Assembly: GCA_945870425.1 (NCBI GenBank)
Contig: CAMBSD010000002.1
Location: forward strand, 209,142-273,141
Length of the DNA stretch: 64,000 nucleotides
Direction of reading: 5' to 3'
DNA from: Chitinophaga pinensis
GTDB lineage: Bacteria; Bacteroidota; Bacteroidia; UKL13-3
The position numbers and the translations under genes were made by a program. Shown here in pieces: positions 54,386 to 63,765 of the stretch. Below the pieces are notes generated by a model. That model was not told where the DNA came from. It saw only the letters and a program-made list of their open reading frames with translations, and searched no databases. The first letter of the stretch is position 1; each line of letters begins with the position of its first letter.

Positions 54386-55834
54386 ATGATAAAATATTCT
54401 CTTTCTACCGAACTAGCCTTTGAACATTTTCTAAATATAAGTGGTTCAATTGACACCAAAGGTACAGAGCCAATTTCACTACAACTTTCAGCTTGGCGAC
54501 CCGGCAGATATGAACTTGGAAACTTCGCTAAAAACATCAGATGCTTTGCTTGCTATGACCAAAACAACATAGAGTTATCATACAAAAAAACGAGTAAAGA
54601 TTCCTGGCAAATTCAACCGAATAAAGACACAAAAAAAATAGTTTTTAATTACCAATATTACGCTAATCAATTAGATGCAGGATCCTGCTATATAAGTGAA
54701 GAACAGGTGTATGTAAATCCGGTTCATTGTTTCATGTATGAAGTGGGTAAAATTGAAGAGCCCATTGAATTAACTCTTGTCATACCGGATGATTACAATA
54801 TTGCTTGTCAAATACAAAACAAAGGGAAAACTCTTTATGCAAGAGATTACCATCAATTAGCTGATAGTCCTTTTATTGCTAGCAATTATCTTCAGCACAC
54901 AGAATTTCTGGTACAAAATTGCAAATTTCATTTTTGGTTTCAAGGAAAACATAATATAGATATAGAAAGACTAACAACTGAAACCGAAGCATACGCTAAA
55001 GCCCAAATAGCCATATTTAATGAGCTTGAGTGCAAGGAATATCATTTCCTATATCAAATGCTTGACTATCCATTCAGACACGGTGTGGAGCATGCAGATA
55101 GTACTGTTATTGCGATGGGCAAAAGTAATGATGATACCGATGAAGAATTTCACAATGATTTATTAGCCATTAGCAGTCATGAATTATTTCACCTGTGGAA
55201 TATTAAACGAATACGCCCAATTGAAATGTGGCCATACGACTATACAAAAGAAAACTATAGTAATCTAGGTTATGTGTATGAAGGAATAACGACCTATTAC
55301 GGAGATTTAATGTTACTTAGAAGTGGCGTATGGAATTGGGAGCAATACCTTAGTAGTCTAAATTCTGACCTACAAAGACATTATAATAATCCGGGTCGCT
55401 ATAATTATTCTTTAGCAGAATCAAGTTTAGACACTTGGTTGGATGGTTATGTGCCAGGCATACCAGCTCGTAAAACATCCATATATATTGAAGGTTTATT
55501 AGCGGCTTTAATTGCAGATATCCTTATTATCAAAAATTCGGATGGACAATATTGCTTGGACAATGTAATGCACGATTTATATCATGAATGTTATGCTAAA
55601 GGAAAGGGATACAGCGAAACGAAATATAAACTACTTTTAGAAAAATATGCAGGAATTTCATTCGATTTCTACTTTAAAGAAATTATTTGGGGGAAAAATT
55701 TCTTTGAAAAATATTTAGTTGAATTACTTCCCGAAATAGCTTGTAGCCTTATTTCAAAGGGAAAAAGGATAACAAAAATTATTGGAAATCAAGAGCAAGA
55801 AAAATTATTTAGCATTTGGGGTAAAAACGATTGA
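54386..55834 (+). CDS. M61 family metallopeptidase (glycyl aminopeptidase-like)
   Basis: A 482-residue metallopeptidase of the M61 family. The N-terminal beta-rich domain has LQLSAWRPGRYELGNFAKNI. The zinc site is LLAISSHELFHLWNIKRIRP (HELFH about 265-269), and the third ligand is likely in YVYEGITTYYGDLMLLRSG. Most M61 proteins are longer and end in a PDZ domain; none is seen here. No signal peptide is apparent. Its natural substrate is unclear. Confidence 0.88.
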   Translation: MIKYSLSTELAFEHFLNISGSIDTKGTEPISLQLSAWRPGRYELGNFAKNIRCFACYDQNNIELSYKKTSKDSWQIQPNKDTKKIVFNYQYYANQLDAGSCYISEEQVYVNPVHCFMYEVGKIEEPIELTLVIPDDYNIACQIQNKGKTLYARDYHQLADSPFIASNYLQHTEFLVQNCKFHFWFQGKHNIDIERLTTETEAYAKAQIAIFNELECKEYHFLYQMLDYPFRHGVEHADSTVIAMGKSNDDTDEEFHNDLLAISSHELFHLWNIKRIRPIEMWPYDYTKENYSNLGYVYEGITTYYGDLMLLRSGVWNWEQYLSSLNSDLQRHYNNPGRYNYSLAESSLDTWLDGYVPGIPARKTSIYIEGLLAALIADILIIKNSDGQYCLDNVMHDLYHECYAKGKGYSETKYKLLLEKYAGISFDFYFKEIIWGKNFFEKYLVELLPEIACSLISKGKRITKIIGNQEQEKLFSIWGKND

Positions 55835-55868
55835 AGAAAAAACAGAAAAAAAATCTAATATTGCTGTT

Positions 55869-56576
55869 ATGCAAAAAGTAACATTTACTTGCGCCACCTG
55901 CGGAACCCACAATATCTCTTTTCTTCATTTCTGCACCGATGAAGAATTAGAGAAAATAATGGCTGCCAAAACTTGCACTCATTACAAGAAGGGACAAACC
56001 ATTTTTGATGAAGACACCCAGCCGCTTGGCCTATACTGTGTGAATAAAGGTGTAATTAAACTTACTCGCTCCAACAAAGAAGGTAAAGAACAAATCATTC
56101 GCTTTGCAAAAGAATCTGATTTCTTAGGTTATAGAGCGCTCATTGCGGAAGAACCATTAGTATCTTCAGCTACTTGTCTTGAAGACACACTTTGTTGCTT
56201 TATTCCTAAAAATATTTTTCTTGAATTAATTGACAGTAATCCAGAAATTAACAAGCAAATGGTTAAGGCACTTAGTCACGATTTAGGAATGGCTAGTGAA
56301 AAAATCCAAAGTTTGGCTCAAAAAAGTGTACGAGAGCGACTAGCAGAAACACTATTATTTTTGCAACAAACTTTTAAAAATGGTCAATCAGACGAAACCA
56401 CTATTGCAGTGACTTTGCCTCGCGAAGACCTTGCCAACATTGTTGGGACGGCAACCGAAACCGTTATCCGATTACTTACTGAATTCAAAAACGATAAATT
56501 AATAGAGATTGAAGGAAAAAGAATCAGGGTGGTTAATAAAGAAAAATTAGAGAAAATATCTCACGCTAGCGTGTAA
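55869..56576 (+). CDS. Crp/Fnr family transcriptional regulator with Fnr-like cysteines
   Basis: A 235-residue regulator. N-terminal cysteines are at 8, 11 and 22 (TCATCGTHNISFLHFCTDEE), the cyclic-nucleotide-type sensor domain follows (KKGQTIFDEDTQPLGLYCVN), and Cys109/110 in TLCCFIPKN aligns with the fourth Fnr cluster ligand. The HTH is PREDLANIVGTATETVIRLL. The ATG at 55869 (MQKVTF) is chosen; a longer frame from 55782 overlaps the M61 gene. The cysteine set suggests an oxygen-sensing [4Fe-4S] cluster, though the spacing (C-x2-C-x10-C) is longer than in E. coli Fnr. Confidence 0.9.
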   Translation: MQKVTFTCATCGTHNISFLHFCTDEELEKIMAAKTCTHYKKGQTIFDEDTQPLGLYCVNKGVIKLTRSNKEGKEQIIRFAKESDFLGYRALIAEEPLVSSATCLEDTLCCFIPKNIFLELIDSNPEINKQMVKALSHDLGMASEKIQSLAQKSVRERLAETLLFLQQTFKNGQSDETTIAVTLPREDLANIVGTATETVIRLLTEFKNDKLIEIEGKRIRVVNKEKLEKISHASV

Positions 56577-56596
56577 ATATTTACAACAAATAATAG

Positions 56597-56626
56597 AAAA
56601 GACAATGCTTATACGTATTGTCTTTT
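56597..56626 (+). terminator. Rho-independent terminator of the Crp/Fnr gene
   Basis: AAAAGACAAT / ATTGTCTTTT with a 10-base loop followed by a T tract, 20 bp after the stop codon. Confidence 0.85.
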
Positions 56627-56705
56627 TTTCTGCCCTAAAGTCTGATGGTTAATATCGAAATATGTGAATTGTGATTACTCAATCATCAAAATTTACCCAA
56701 TAAAA

Positions 56706-56724
56706 AAGCCCCTAAATGGGGCTT
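56706..56724 (-). terminator. Rho-independent terminator of secG
   Basis: On the minus strand AAGCCCC / GGGGCTT with a 5-base loop followed by TTTTT, about 20 bp downstream of the secG stop. Confidence 0.85.
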
Positions 56725-56744
56725 CATAGATAATTAATACTAAT

Positions 56745-57092
56745 TTATTTAGCAGTGTCAGTTGATGCGGGCGAGGCCTCTTGTTGCGGTTGAGGAGCTG
56801 GAGCTGCAGGAACTGTAGTAGTTTCAATAGCGTCTTTCAAACGAGAATCCTGAGTGCTAGCCTCTTCGCTGCTTGGGCGGAAAAAGTTTGAACCAAGTGT
56901 TAATACAATTAAAGCCAATGCCAATACCCAAGTTGCTTTTTCAACCACATCAGTTGAACGTTTTGCACCCATAATTTGAGTTGGAGCAACAAAGTTAGCA
57001 GCAATCCCTCCACCTTTAGGATTTTGAATTAATACCACTAAGGTTAAAAGCACACAGGCTATGATAATTAAGATAAATACTAGTGTTAACAT
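56745..57092 (-). CDS. secG: Preprotein translocase subunit SecG
   Basis: A 115-residue SecYEG component. Two hydrophobic helices (MLTLVFILIIIACVLLTLVV and EKATWVLALALIVLTLGS) flank QNPKGGGIAANFVAPTQIMG, the conserved loop. The tail is Ala/Pro/Gln-rich. It lies 2 bp downstream of the large acidic protein gene. Confidence 0.94.
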   Translation of the reverse strand: MLTLVFILIIIACVLLTLVVLIQNPKGGGIAANFVAPTQIMGAKRSTDVVEKATWVLALALIVLTLGSNFFRPSSEEASTQDSRLKDAIETTTVPAAPAPQPQQEASPASTDTAK

Positions 57093-57094
57093 TT

Positions 57095-59788
57095 TTATTC
57101 TATTTTATGTGTTGTTTTTAATTGATTTATAAGGGCTGCGAAATAAGACATTTTGTGTGGATATATCAAGCCTAATTTTTCATATGTCGAAATTGCCTTT
57201 TTTAACAGGCCCTGACTAAGGTAAACATTTGCTAATGTTTCACTTACAAGATCATCATCCTCCTCAGCACTCCATTTTGCCATATTGGATGGATTGTAAA
57301 ATTCGGATTTTGGTCTACTGATATTCGGATTTTCTCGAATAAATTTATCAATAATGGACTCTACCTTCTCATCTTTGGCCAACACTTTTGGCTCGATATT
57401 TATTTTTTCTAAAGTTTTTCCCTTCTTTAACTCACTTAATTCAGGTTCGGAATCAATAATTTCAGGTGTTTCTTCAGGTTTAGCCAAAGGAACAAATTGA
57501 GTAAAAAACTCTTTGTCAAAATCAGTATCACTGAAATATACTTCATCAAAAACAGGTAGAACAAATATTTCCTCAACTTCATCAGAAAAATCTGCACTTG
57601 AAACTATTTGAATCTCTCCAATGCTAGTATGCGATTCATCCTCTTGAATAAAAGGGGTTGAGGTAATTTCTGTCTCTTCAGTTGGTAATATTAAAGATTC
57701 ATTAAACTCAGTCCATGGCTCAATGATAGGTTCTACAGAAGAACGCGGGTGCTTATTATTATTGCTAATTTGTGTAATATTATCATCAAAACCAGCCGGC
57801 ACTAGTCCATGAATTGGGTGGAAAACCAATTTCACTTCATCTGAAATTAGCTTTTCTTCACAGCTTGGTTTAATAACCAATTCAGAAGCATTTGCATTGG
57901 TTTCTTCATCATTTGCATCATGGATTACCATTTGTTCAAAATCAGGCAATACCGATTCTACTTTATAACCATTGAAAGGATGGACCTCCTCAGATATGTC
58001 TTCTTCAAAAGTACTTCCTTCTTGATGCTCATTACCTGAAATATCTGGATTCAAATCAATACTAGTTTCAACAATACTTTCAGTTGAAACTATTTTTTCC
58101 GGTTCAACTTCTTTAATCTGAGTCAATTCATTTTTTACATTCGAAGACTTTTCGACTCTTTCATTTATTAATTGTCTAATGGTTAAAGTAAACTCATCAT
58201 CTTCCTCTTTAGCAAAATCATTAATTTTCTCAAACGAATCAATATGACTTCCAGAACTTATATCACTATCCTTTTTAGCGACTAACCAGTCCATAAAACC
58301 ATGTTCTTCCTGGTTTTCTTCTCGCTTTGAAGAGATTGCATCAATTGGTTCTTCAACTATGACTTCGTTCTCATCAATATCATTTTCAGGTTCAGTATAA
58401 TTTTCAATTTTGCCTTCCTCTATTTGTTCAACTTCCTCTGAAGCTAAAGTAATCTCATCATGAATTTCAGGAACTTCTGGCTCATCAAATACTTGTTGGA
58501 AATTGGCCATATTCTCTTCTGTCCAATTACCCAGAGGTTCATCAACAAACTCTACTTTTATTTCAACTTCCTCTTCAAAATCCAAAAGATTTTCCAGAGA
58601 TGGAGGGTAGTTTACTTGCTTGGCGGATTCTACTTGTTCTTCTTCTGGATTTGCAAAAGGGTCAGGCAATGTGTCTTTCTCAGCTAGCTCTTCTGCATGG
58701 GCTAAAGTGTCTTCATGAGTCATTAACTCTATTTTTGAATCAAAAGAAATTTCCTTCAATTCTTCATTCAAAGACCCAAATGAATTCTGCGCAACCTCCT
58801 CTACTTTTTCTTCAAGAACAACTAGTTCTTCCTTATGCTCAATTAATTTATTAATTTCAAGCTCAGTGGTTTCGATTTTCTCAAGTTCAACCCAAGCAGG
58901 TGCGATGTTGTTTTGACTAAAAGAAAGATTTTCACTTTCTCCTTGTAATGAGCCAAAATCAAAATCCATCAACATATCATCATCATCCAAATTAATGAGT
59001 GAATTCTCGTCTCTAATATTTTCGAAACGAAGCATATTACCTGTTGCTTCTGCTAAACTATCTTCAGGAATTAAGACAACATCTTCAACTTCATCCATAA
59101 CCAAATCATGTTGTTTTGATTCTTCGATTATCAACCTTGCTTCATCCCTTAACTCTTCATCCAAAGCAAGTTCAAATTCATTTAAATCTTCTTGGCCCTC
59201 TAATTCAGCAGGATGTTCAAATGAATTCCATTTTGTCAAATGGTTGGTTTCAGTCTCTACAATTGATTCCGAAGCTTCGCTTAAAGATTCAACAATTGCA
59301 GCATCCAATTTATCTTTAATCCCATCTAGTATTGGAACATTTTCTTCAACATTCTTTTCAATAAACTGAAAATCTTCAGAGAATACTTGAATAATACTCT
59401 GTTCTTCAACTTGCAATGAATTGCTTTCAATTTTTGGCTCTTCAATTGCAGGATAATCCTCTTCAAGTCCAAGGAAATCGGGTTTAGATATTTTCTCTAC
59501 CCTCATAGCAGTTGAAATATCAGCAATAACATGAAGTTCTTCAACACTTTGTAATGGGATATTGTGGATGATTTTGTATAGTACAGATCTATCGCCCGTG
59601 ATAAGCGCAGTGGCTTTTAATTGCTTTTCGTATTCGTAATGTTTGTCATTGCTCATGGCTTTGGCCAAAAGCACATTTGCTGAGCTAAAATAAGGGTATT
59701 CTTTTACAATATCCTTTAGCATAGCAATACAATCACTACCAAGCTCATTATAATCTTTCAGCAAACGTGTAAATTCCTGCTTATTCAA
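57095..59788 (-). CDS. Large acidic protein with C-terminal TPR
   Basis: An 897-residue protein conserved in outline next to secG in Bacteroidota. The N-terminal ~75 residues form a helical domain (FTRLLKDYNELGSDCIAMLK), the C-terminal ~60 a TPR-like hairpin (SETLANVYLSQGLLKKAIST). Between lie about 750 residues extremely rich in Glu/Asp with repeated short VEE/DEP segments, predicted disordered. The frame starts at a TTG at 59788. No enzyme motif. The function is unknown; a scaffold or chaperone-like role is only a guess. Confidence 0.78.
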   Translation of the reverse strand: MNKQEFTRLLKDYNELGSDCIAMLKDIVKEYPYFSSANVLLAKAMSNDKHYEYEKQLKATALITGDRSVLYKIIHNIPLQSVEELHVIADISTAMRVEKISKPDFLGLEEDYPAIEEPKIESNSLQVEEQSIIQVFSEDFQFIEKNVEENVPILDGIKDKLDAAIVESLSEASESIVETETNHLTKWNSFEHPAELEGQEDLNEFELALDEELRDEARLIIEESKQHDLVMDEVEDVVLIPEDSLAEATGNMLRFENIRDENSLINLDDDDMLMDFDFGSLQGESENLSFSQNNIAPAWVELEKIETTELEINKLIEHKEELVVLEEKVEEVAQNSFGSLNEELKEISFDSKIELMTHEDTLAHAEELAEKDTLPDPFANPEEEQVESAKQVNYPPSLENLLDFEEEVEIKVEFVDEPLGNWTEENMANFQQVFDEPEVPEIHDEITLASEEVEQIEEGKIENYTEPENDIDENEVIVEEPIDAISSKREENQEEHGFMDWLVAKKDSDISSGSHIDSFEKINDFAKEEDDEFTLTIRQLINERVEKSSNVKNELTQIKEVEPEKIVSTESIVETSIDLNPDISGNEHQEGSTFEEDISEEVHPFNGYKVESVLPDFEQMVIHDANDEETNANASELVIKPSCEEKLISDEVKLVFHPIHGLVPAGFDDNITQISNNNKHPRSSVEPIIEPWTEFNESLILPTEETEITSTPFIQEDESHTSIGEIQIVSSADFSDEVEEIFVLPVFDEVYFSDTDFDKEFFTQFVPLAKPEETPEIIDSEPELSELKKGKTLEKINIEPKVLAKDEKVESIIDKFIRENPNISRPKSEFYNPSNMAKWSAEEDDDLVSETLANVYLSQGLLKKAISTYEKLGLIYPHKMSYFAALINQLKTTHKIE

Positions 59789-59921
59789 ACCTTACTTTTT
59801 TTAGGCAATGTAAGAAATTATTTGCCATACAATAGCTATAATAATCAACAAGATGTTGGACTAGACTCAAATTTATTTCTTAAGTTGATTTTTAGATGTA
59901 AATTGAAGAAAAAAGAGATAC

Positions 59922-61178
59922 CTATTCATAAATCCAAGGTTTACCTGTAAAATCTCGATACAACAGATATTTTTTGCGTGTTTGCTTATATTTTTGCAGA
60001 CCTTCTTGCCATGATTGACGGATATCTTCCTCACTTTTCCCTTCAGCAATCTGTTTACGAAGTACAGAAGTGCCTGCTAGTTTATCAAAAAAAAGGTTGA
60101 AAAATGTTGACTTATCATTTTCTACTTTGTATAATTCTTTCAACCAATACAGGTTAATTTTCATATCAAAATACATGAAGTTTTTGGCATATTCAGATAG
60201 TAAAAAACCTCTACATAGGGTATCTTGAAAAGGTGGCTTTTCGGCTATACCAGGCAAATTCATTGGAATAAAGTTATAATCACCTATACTGTTGCCTGGC
60301 TTTCCTAAACATTCAAATGGTTTATAGGTACCTCTCCCTAGACTCACATTTGTACCTTCAAACAAACACAGACTTGGATATAGAAAAATAGCTTCTGCTG
60401 TTGGTAAATTTGGTGAAGGTCTTATCGGCAACCTATACAACTGATCGTGCGTGTATCTATCACATTTCACAATTTGCAATTTACATTGTAATGAATCCTT
60501 TAGCCATCTCTCTCCATTAATCATTTGGGCATATTCACCCACTGTCATTCCATGAACAATTGGAATAGGATGCATACCCACAAATGAGCGATAAGCTGTA
60601 TCCAAAATAGGGCCATCCACATAATACCCATTGGGATTTGGTCTATCTAATATGATCAGCATTTTGTGACTTTCAGCGCATGCCTCCATAACGTAATGCA
60701 GTGTACTTATATAAGTGTAAAAACGAGCGCCAACATCTTGTATATCGAAAATAATAACATCGCATTTGCTCAATTGGGCTTCAGTAGGTTTCTTGTTCTT
60801 TCCATATAAAGAAATAATCGGAAGTTTTGTTGCAGCATCGATTCCTGATCTTACTTTTTCACCTGCACTGTGATCTCCCCTAAATCCATGTTCAGGTGCA
60901 AAAATATTTATAAGCTTTACCTTTCTTTTCAAAAGTGTGTCAACTAAATGTGAACCTTTAACCATAGAAGTTTGGTTGACCACCAATGACACTTTTTTAT
61001 TTTTTAAAAGTGGTAGGTATTCATTCATTTTCTCAGCCCCTACTGCTATTTGAGCCATGGTATTCGAGGAAAGACAAAAGGAAAGGATTAGTAAAAACAA
61101 AACCCAAAAATTAAAATCTAGAAAAGAAAATGCTTGAATTGCTTGCCTTTGGCATGTGGAGTTGTCTTTGTTTAACAT
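59922..61178 (-). CDS. namZ: DUF1343 exo-beta-N-acetylmuramidase (NamZ-like)
   Basis: A 418-residue secreted protein of the DUF1343 family, of which Tannerella/Bacteroidota NamZ removes terminal MurNAc. A hydrophobic signal (FWVLFLLILSFCLSSNTMAQ) precedes the domain. Family blocks: NIFAPEHGFRGDHSAGEKVR, DIQDVGARFYTYISTLHYVM, ILDRPNPNGYYVDGPILDTA and GMHPIPIVHGMTVGEYAQM. It suggests peptidoglycan salvage or remodelling. It diverges from the permease gene across 49 bp. Confidence 0.9.
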   Translation of the reverse strand: MLNKDNSTCQRQAIQAFSFLDFNFWVLFLLILSFCLSSNTMAQIAVGAEKMNEYLPLLKNKKVSLVVNQTSMVKGSHLVDTLLKRKVKLINIFAPEHGFRGDHSAGEKVRSGIDAATKLPIISLYGKNKKPTEAQLSKCDVIIFDIQDVGARFYTYISTLHYVMEACAESHKMLIILDRPNPNGYYVDGPILDTAYRSFVGMHPIPIVHGMTVGEYAQMINGERWLKDSLQCKLQIVKCDRYTHDQLYRLPIRPSPNLPTAEAIFLYPSLCLFEGTNVSLGRGTYKPFECLGKPGNSIGDYNFIPMNLPGIAEKPPFQDTLCRGFLLSEYAKNFMYFDMKINLYWLKELYKVENDKSTFFNLFFDKLAGTSVLRKQIAEGKSEEDIRQSWQEGLQKYKQTRKKYLLYRDFTGKPWIYE

Positions 61179-61227
61179 ACTTAATATTTATTCTTGTATA
61201 AATTATACTTAGGCAAACTATATTCGC

Positions 61228-62469
61228 TTGCGCTACAAAGAAAGTAATTATTTGAATTTAGCTTATTTTATATCTCAACGCTTGAGCAAAAAAAGCGACA
61301 CTGGTTTTTCTAAACTCATCGTTCAGATTGCCACTCTTGCCATTGCGCTGAGTATTTTGGTTATGATCATTGCCATTTCCATTTCTCGTGGTTACCAAAA
61401 GGAAATTCAAAATAAAGTCATTGGTTTCCATGGTCATATTCAAATTTCGCCCCTCGACTTGAACCAAAGCATTGAAGGTATGCCGATTAGAAGGGATAGT
61501 ATTTTTGAACGAATGGCAAAAGGCTATGAAGGGGTGGTGCATTTCGAGCCTTTTGCCACCAAAACAGGTATCATCAAGACAAAATCTGATTTTAAAGGTG
61601 TGATATTAAAAGGAATTGACCTTAGTTACAATTGGATTTTCATACGGAACAATTTAATTAAAGGTAGTGTTTTTAGTCTTTCTCAAAATAAAGTAAGCAA
61701 CGATGTGGTAATATCAAAAACTACAGCAGAGATACTTAACCTGCATTTGAATGATGCCATGTATGTTTATTTCATACAAGACCCACCACGTGTAAGAAAA
61801 TTCAATATCGTAGGAATTTTTGATTCAGGATTAAGCGAATTAGATGAGATATATGCTTTTGTGGATATGCGCCAATGCCAAAGACTCAATGGTTGGGGCG
61901 ATAGCCTTATTAGTGGTTATCAGATAAACACCACTTCATTTAGTGATATTGACTCAGAGCTAGACAAATTAAGCAATATTACACCATACACAATGGGCTT
62001 GCAGAGTGTGAGTAGCACTTATCCTTCATTATTCAGTTGGTTAAGTTTACTTGACACAAATGTGTTCATCATCATTATACTTATGGTATTGGTAGCATGT
62101 ATCAATATGATAACTGCATTGCTTATATTAATTATTGAACGTAGTCATATGATTGGTGTATTAAAGGCTATGGGAGCAAAACGAAGGCTTATTAGTAGAA
62201 TCTTCCTATTAATGGCTTCACGAATTATTCTCACTGGATTACTTATCGGAAACCTAACAGGCATTGGCTTGTGCTTGATTCAACAAAAATTTGGTTTTAT
62301 TAAGCTCAACCAAAAAGACTATTTCATTAGCCAAGTGCCTATTGACTTATCTTTTGATGTAATAGCTGTTATAAATATTTGCTCATTTATAATCAGCATA
62401 TTAGTTTTATTACTACCATCATTGTATGTGGCAAAAATAAAACCCGCCAAAGTAATTAAATGGGATTAG
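61228..62469 (+). CDS. FtsX-like ABC permease (LolC/LolE type)
   Basis: A 413-residue inner-membrane permease with the type VII ABC exporter layout: one N-terminal helix ([20 protein letters not shown]), a large periplasmic domain (about 60-265), then three helices ([55 protein letters not shown]). [20 protein letters not shown] is the cytoplasmic coupling loop. It is similar to LolC/E, which releases lipoproteins from the inner membrane. The start appears to be a TTG at 61228. No ATPase gene is adjacent. Confidence 0.88.
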   Translation: MRYKESNYLNLAYFISQRLSKKSDTGFSKLIVQIATLAIALSILVMIIAISISRGYQKEIQNKVIGFHGHIQISPLDLNQSIEGMPIRRDSIFERMAKGYEGVVHFEPFATKTGIIKTKSDFKGVILKGIDLSYNWIFIRNNLIKGSVFSLSQNKVSNDVVISKTTAEILNLHLNDAMYVYFIQDPPRVRKFNIVGIFDSGLSELDEIYAFVDMRQCQRLNGWGDSLISGYQINTTSFSDIDSELDKLSNITPYTMGLQSVSSTYPSLFSWLSLLDTNVFIIIILMVLVACINMITALLILIIERSHMIGVLKAMGAKRRLISRIFLLMASRIILTGLLIGNLTGIGLCLIQQKFGFIKLNQKDYFISQVPIDLSFDVIAVINICSFIISILVLLLPSLYVAKIKPAKVIKWD

Positions 62470-62533
62470 GTTAGGATTTAGGTTAGATTTATATGGCCTA
62501 CAAATAATCTTTAAATTTAATTTTAATAAAATA

Positions 62534-63742
62534 ATGAAAAACGGAAACAGACAACTCATATTTATTTTTATTACGATACTAATAGATGTTATTGGCTTAG
62601 GGATTATTATTCCTGTCATACCTAAACTTATTCAAGAATTGAGTGGAGAGGGGCTTAGCGAGGCATCTCGTTATGGAGGTTGGCTTATGTTTTCCTATGC
62701 AATTATGCAATTTTTATTTTCACCCATATTAGGTGGATTGAGCGATAAATTTGGTCGAAGACCTGTGTTGCTAATTTCATTATTTGGTCTAGGTATTGAT
62801 TATATATTTATGGCTTGGGCGCCAAGTATGACATGGCTTTTTTTGGGTCGAATTATTGCGGGTATTTCAGGAGCTAGTTTCACTACTGCCACTGCCTACA
62901 TAGCCGATATTAGTGAACCTGAGAAACGTGCACAAAATTTCGGTTTAGTTGGGGCTGCATTTGGATTAGGCTTCATTATTGGACCGGTAGTTGGTGGGAT
63001 TTCAGCACAATGGGGTTCTCGAATTCCTTTTATTGCCGCATCAGTTCTCACATTGATGAATTTCTTGTATGGATACTTCTTCATTCCTGAATCTTTGGAT
63101 AGCAATAATCGTAGAAACTTTGAATGGAAAAGAGCAAACCCTGTCTCATCTCTGTTAAACTTAAAAAGATATCCTGCAGTGTCTTCATTAGCAGCTTGCC
63201 TTATGCTTATATACATTGCCTCACATGCAGTTCAATCAAATTGGTCGTATTATACCATGCTTAAATTCAGTTGGAATGAATCCATGGTGGGCTACTCCTT
63301 AGGTTTTGTAGGTGTTTTGGTGTCCTTGGTACAAGGGGGATTAATCAGGATTGTTATACCTAAAATTGGACAAGTAAAATCCATTTATGCAGGCTTGGCA
63401 TTTTACGCCATTGGTTTATTGCTTTTTGCATTTGCCTCTTCAAGTTGGATGATGTATGCTTTTTTAATCCCCTATTGCTTGGGTGGTTTGGCGGGACCAG
63501 CTTTACAAGGTTTTATTTCAAATCATGTACCTGCCAATGAGCAAGGAGAACTACAAGGAGCACTAACCAGTTTGATAAGTGTAACTTCCATCATAGGTCC
63601 TGTGTTAATGAATGGCTTATTTGCTTATTTCACATCAGCCGAAACACCTTACTATTTCCCTGGAGCACCCTTTATTTTAGCTTCTATGATGATAGTTGTA
63701 AGTATAATTTTAGCAGTCAAATCTTTTACCCAGACTAATTGA
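62534..63742 (+). CDS. TetA/TCR-like MFS transporter
   Basis: A 402-residue drug:H+ antiporter-like protein with 12 helices. Motifs of the TCR/Tet group: [40 protein letters not shown] (motif A), [20 protein letters not shown] and [20 protein letters not shown] (motif C). Substrate may be tetracycline or something unrelated; homologues are common and not always resistance genes. Confidence 0.9.
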   Translation: MKNGNRQLIFIFITILIDVIGLGIIIPVIPKLIQELSGEGLSEASRYGGWLMFSYAIMQFLFSPILGGLSDKFGRRPVLLISLFGLGIDYIFMAWAPSMTWLFLGRIIAGISGASFTTATAYIADISEPEKRAQNFGLVGAAFGLGFIIGPVVGGISAQWGSRIPFIAASVLTLMNFLYGYFFIPESLDSNNRRNFEWKRANPVSSLLNLKRYPAVSSLAACLMLIYIASHAVQSNWSYYTMLKFSWNESMVGYSLGFVGVLVSLVQGGLIRIVIPKIGQVKSIYAGLAFYAIGLLLFAFASSSWMMYAFLIPYCLGGLAGPALQGFISNHVPANEQGELQGALTSLISVTSIIGPVLMNGLFAYFTSAETPYYFPGAPFILASMMIVVSIILAVKSFTQTN

Positions 63743-63765
63743 TACATATTTATAATACAAAAAAA

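Noticed and set aside
62534..63742. A confirmed tetracycline resistance gene
   Set aside because: Family resemblance to TCR/Tet transporters does not establish the substrate, and there is no linked TetR-type regulator.
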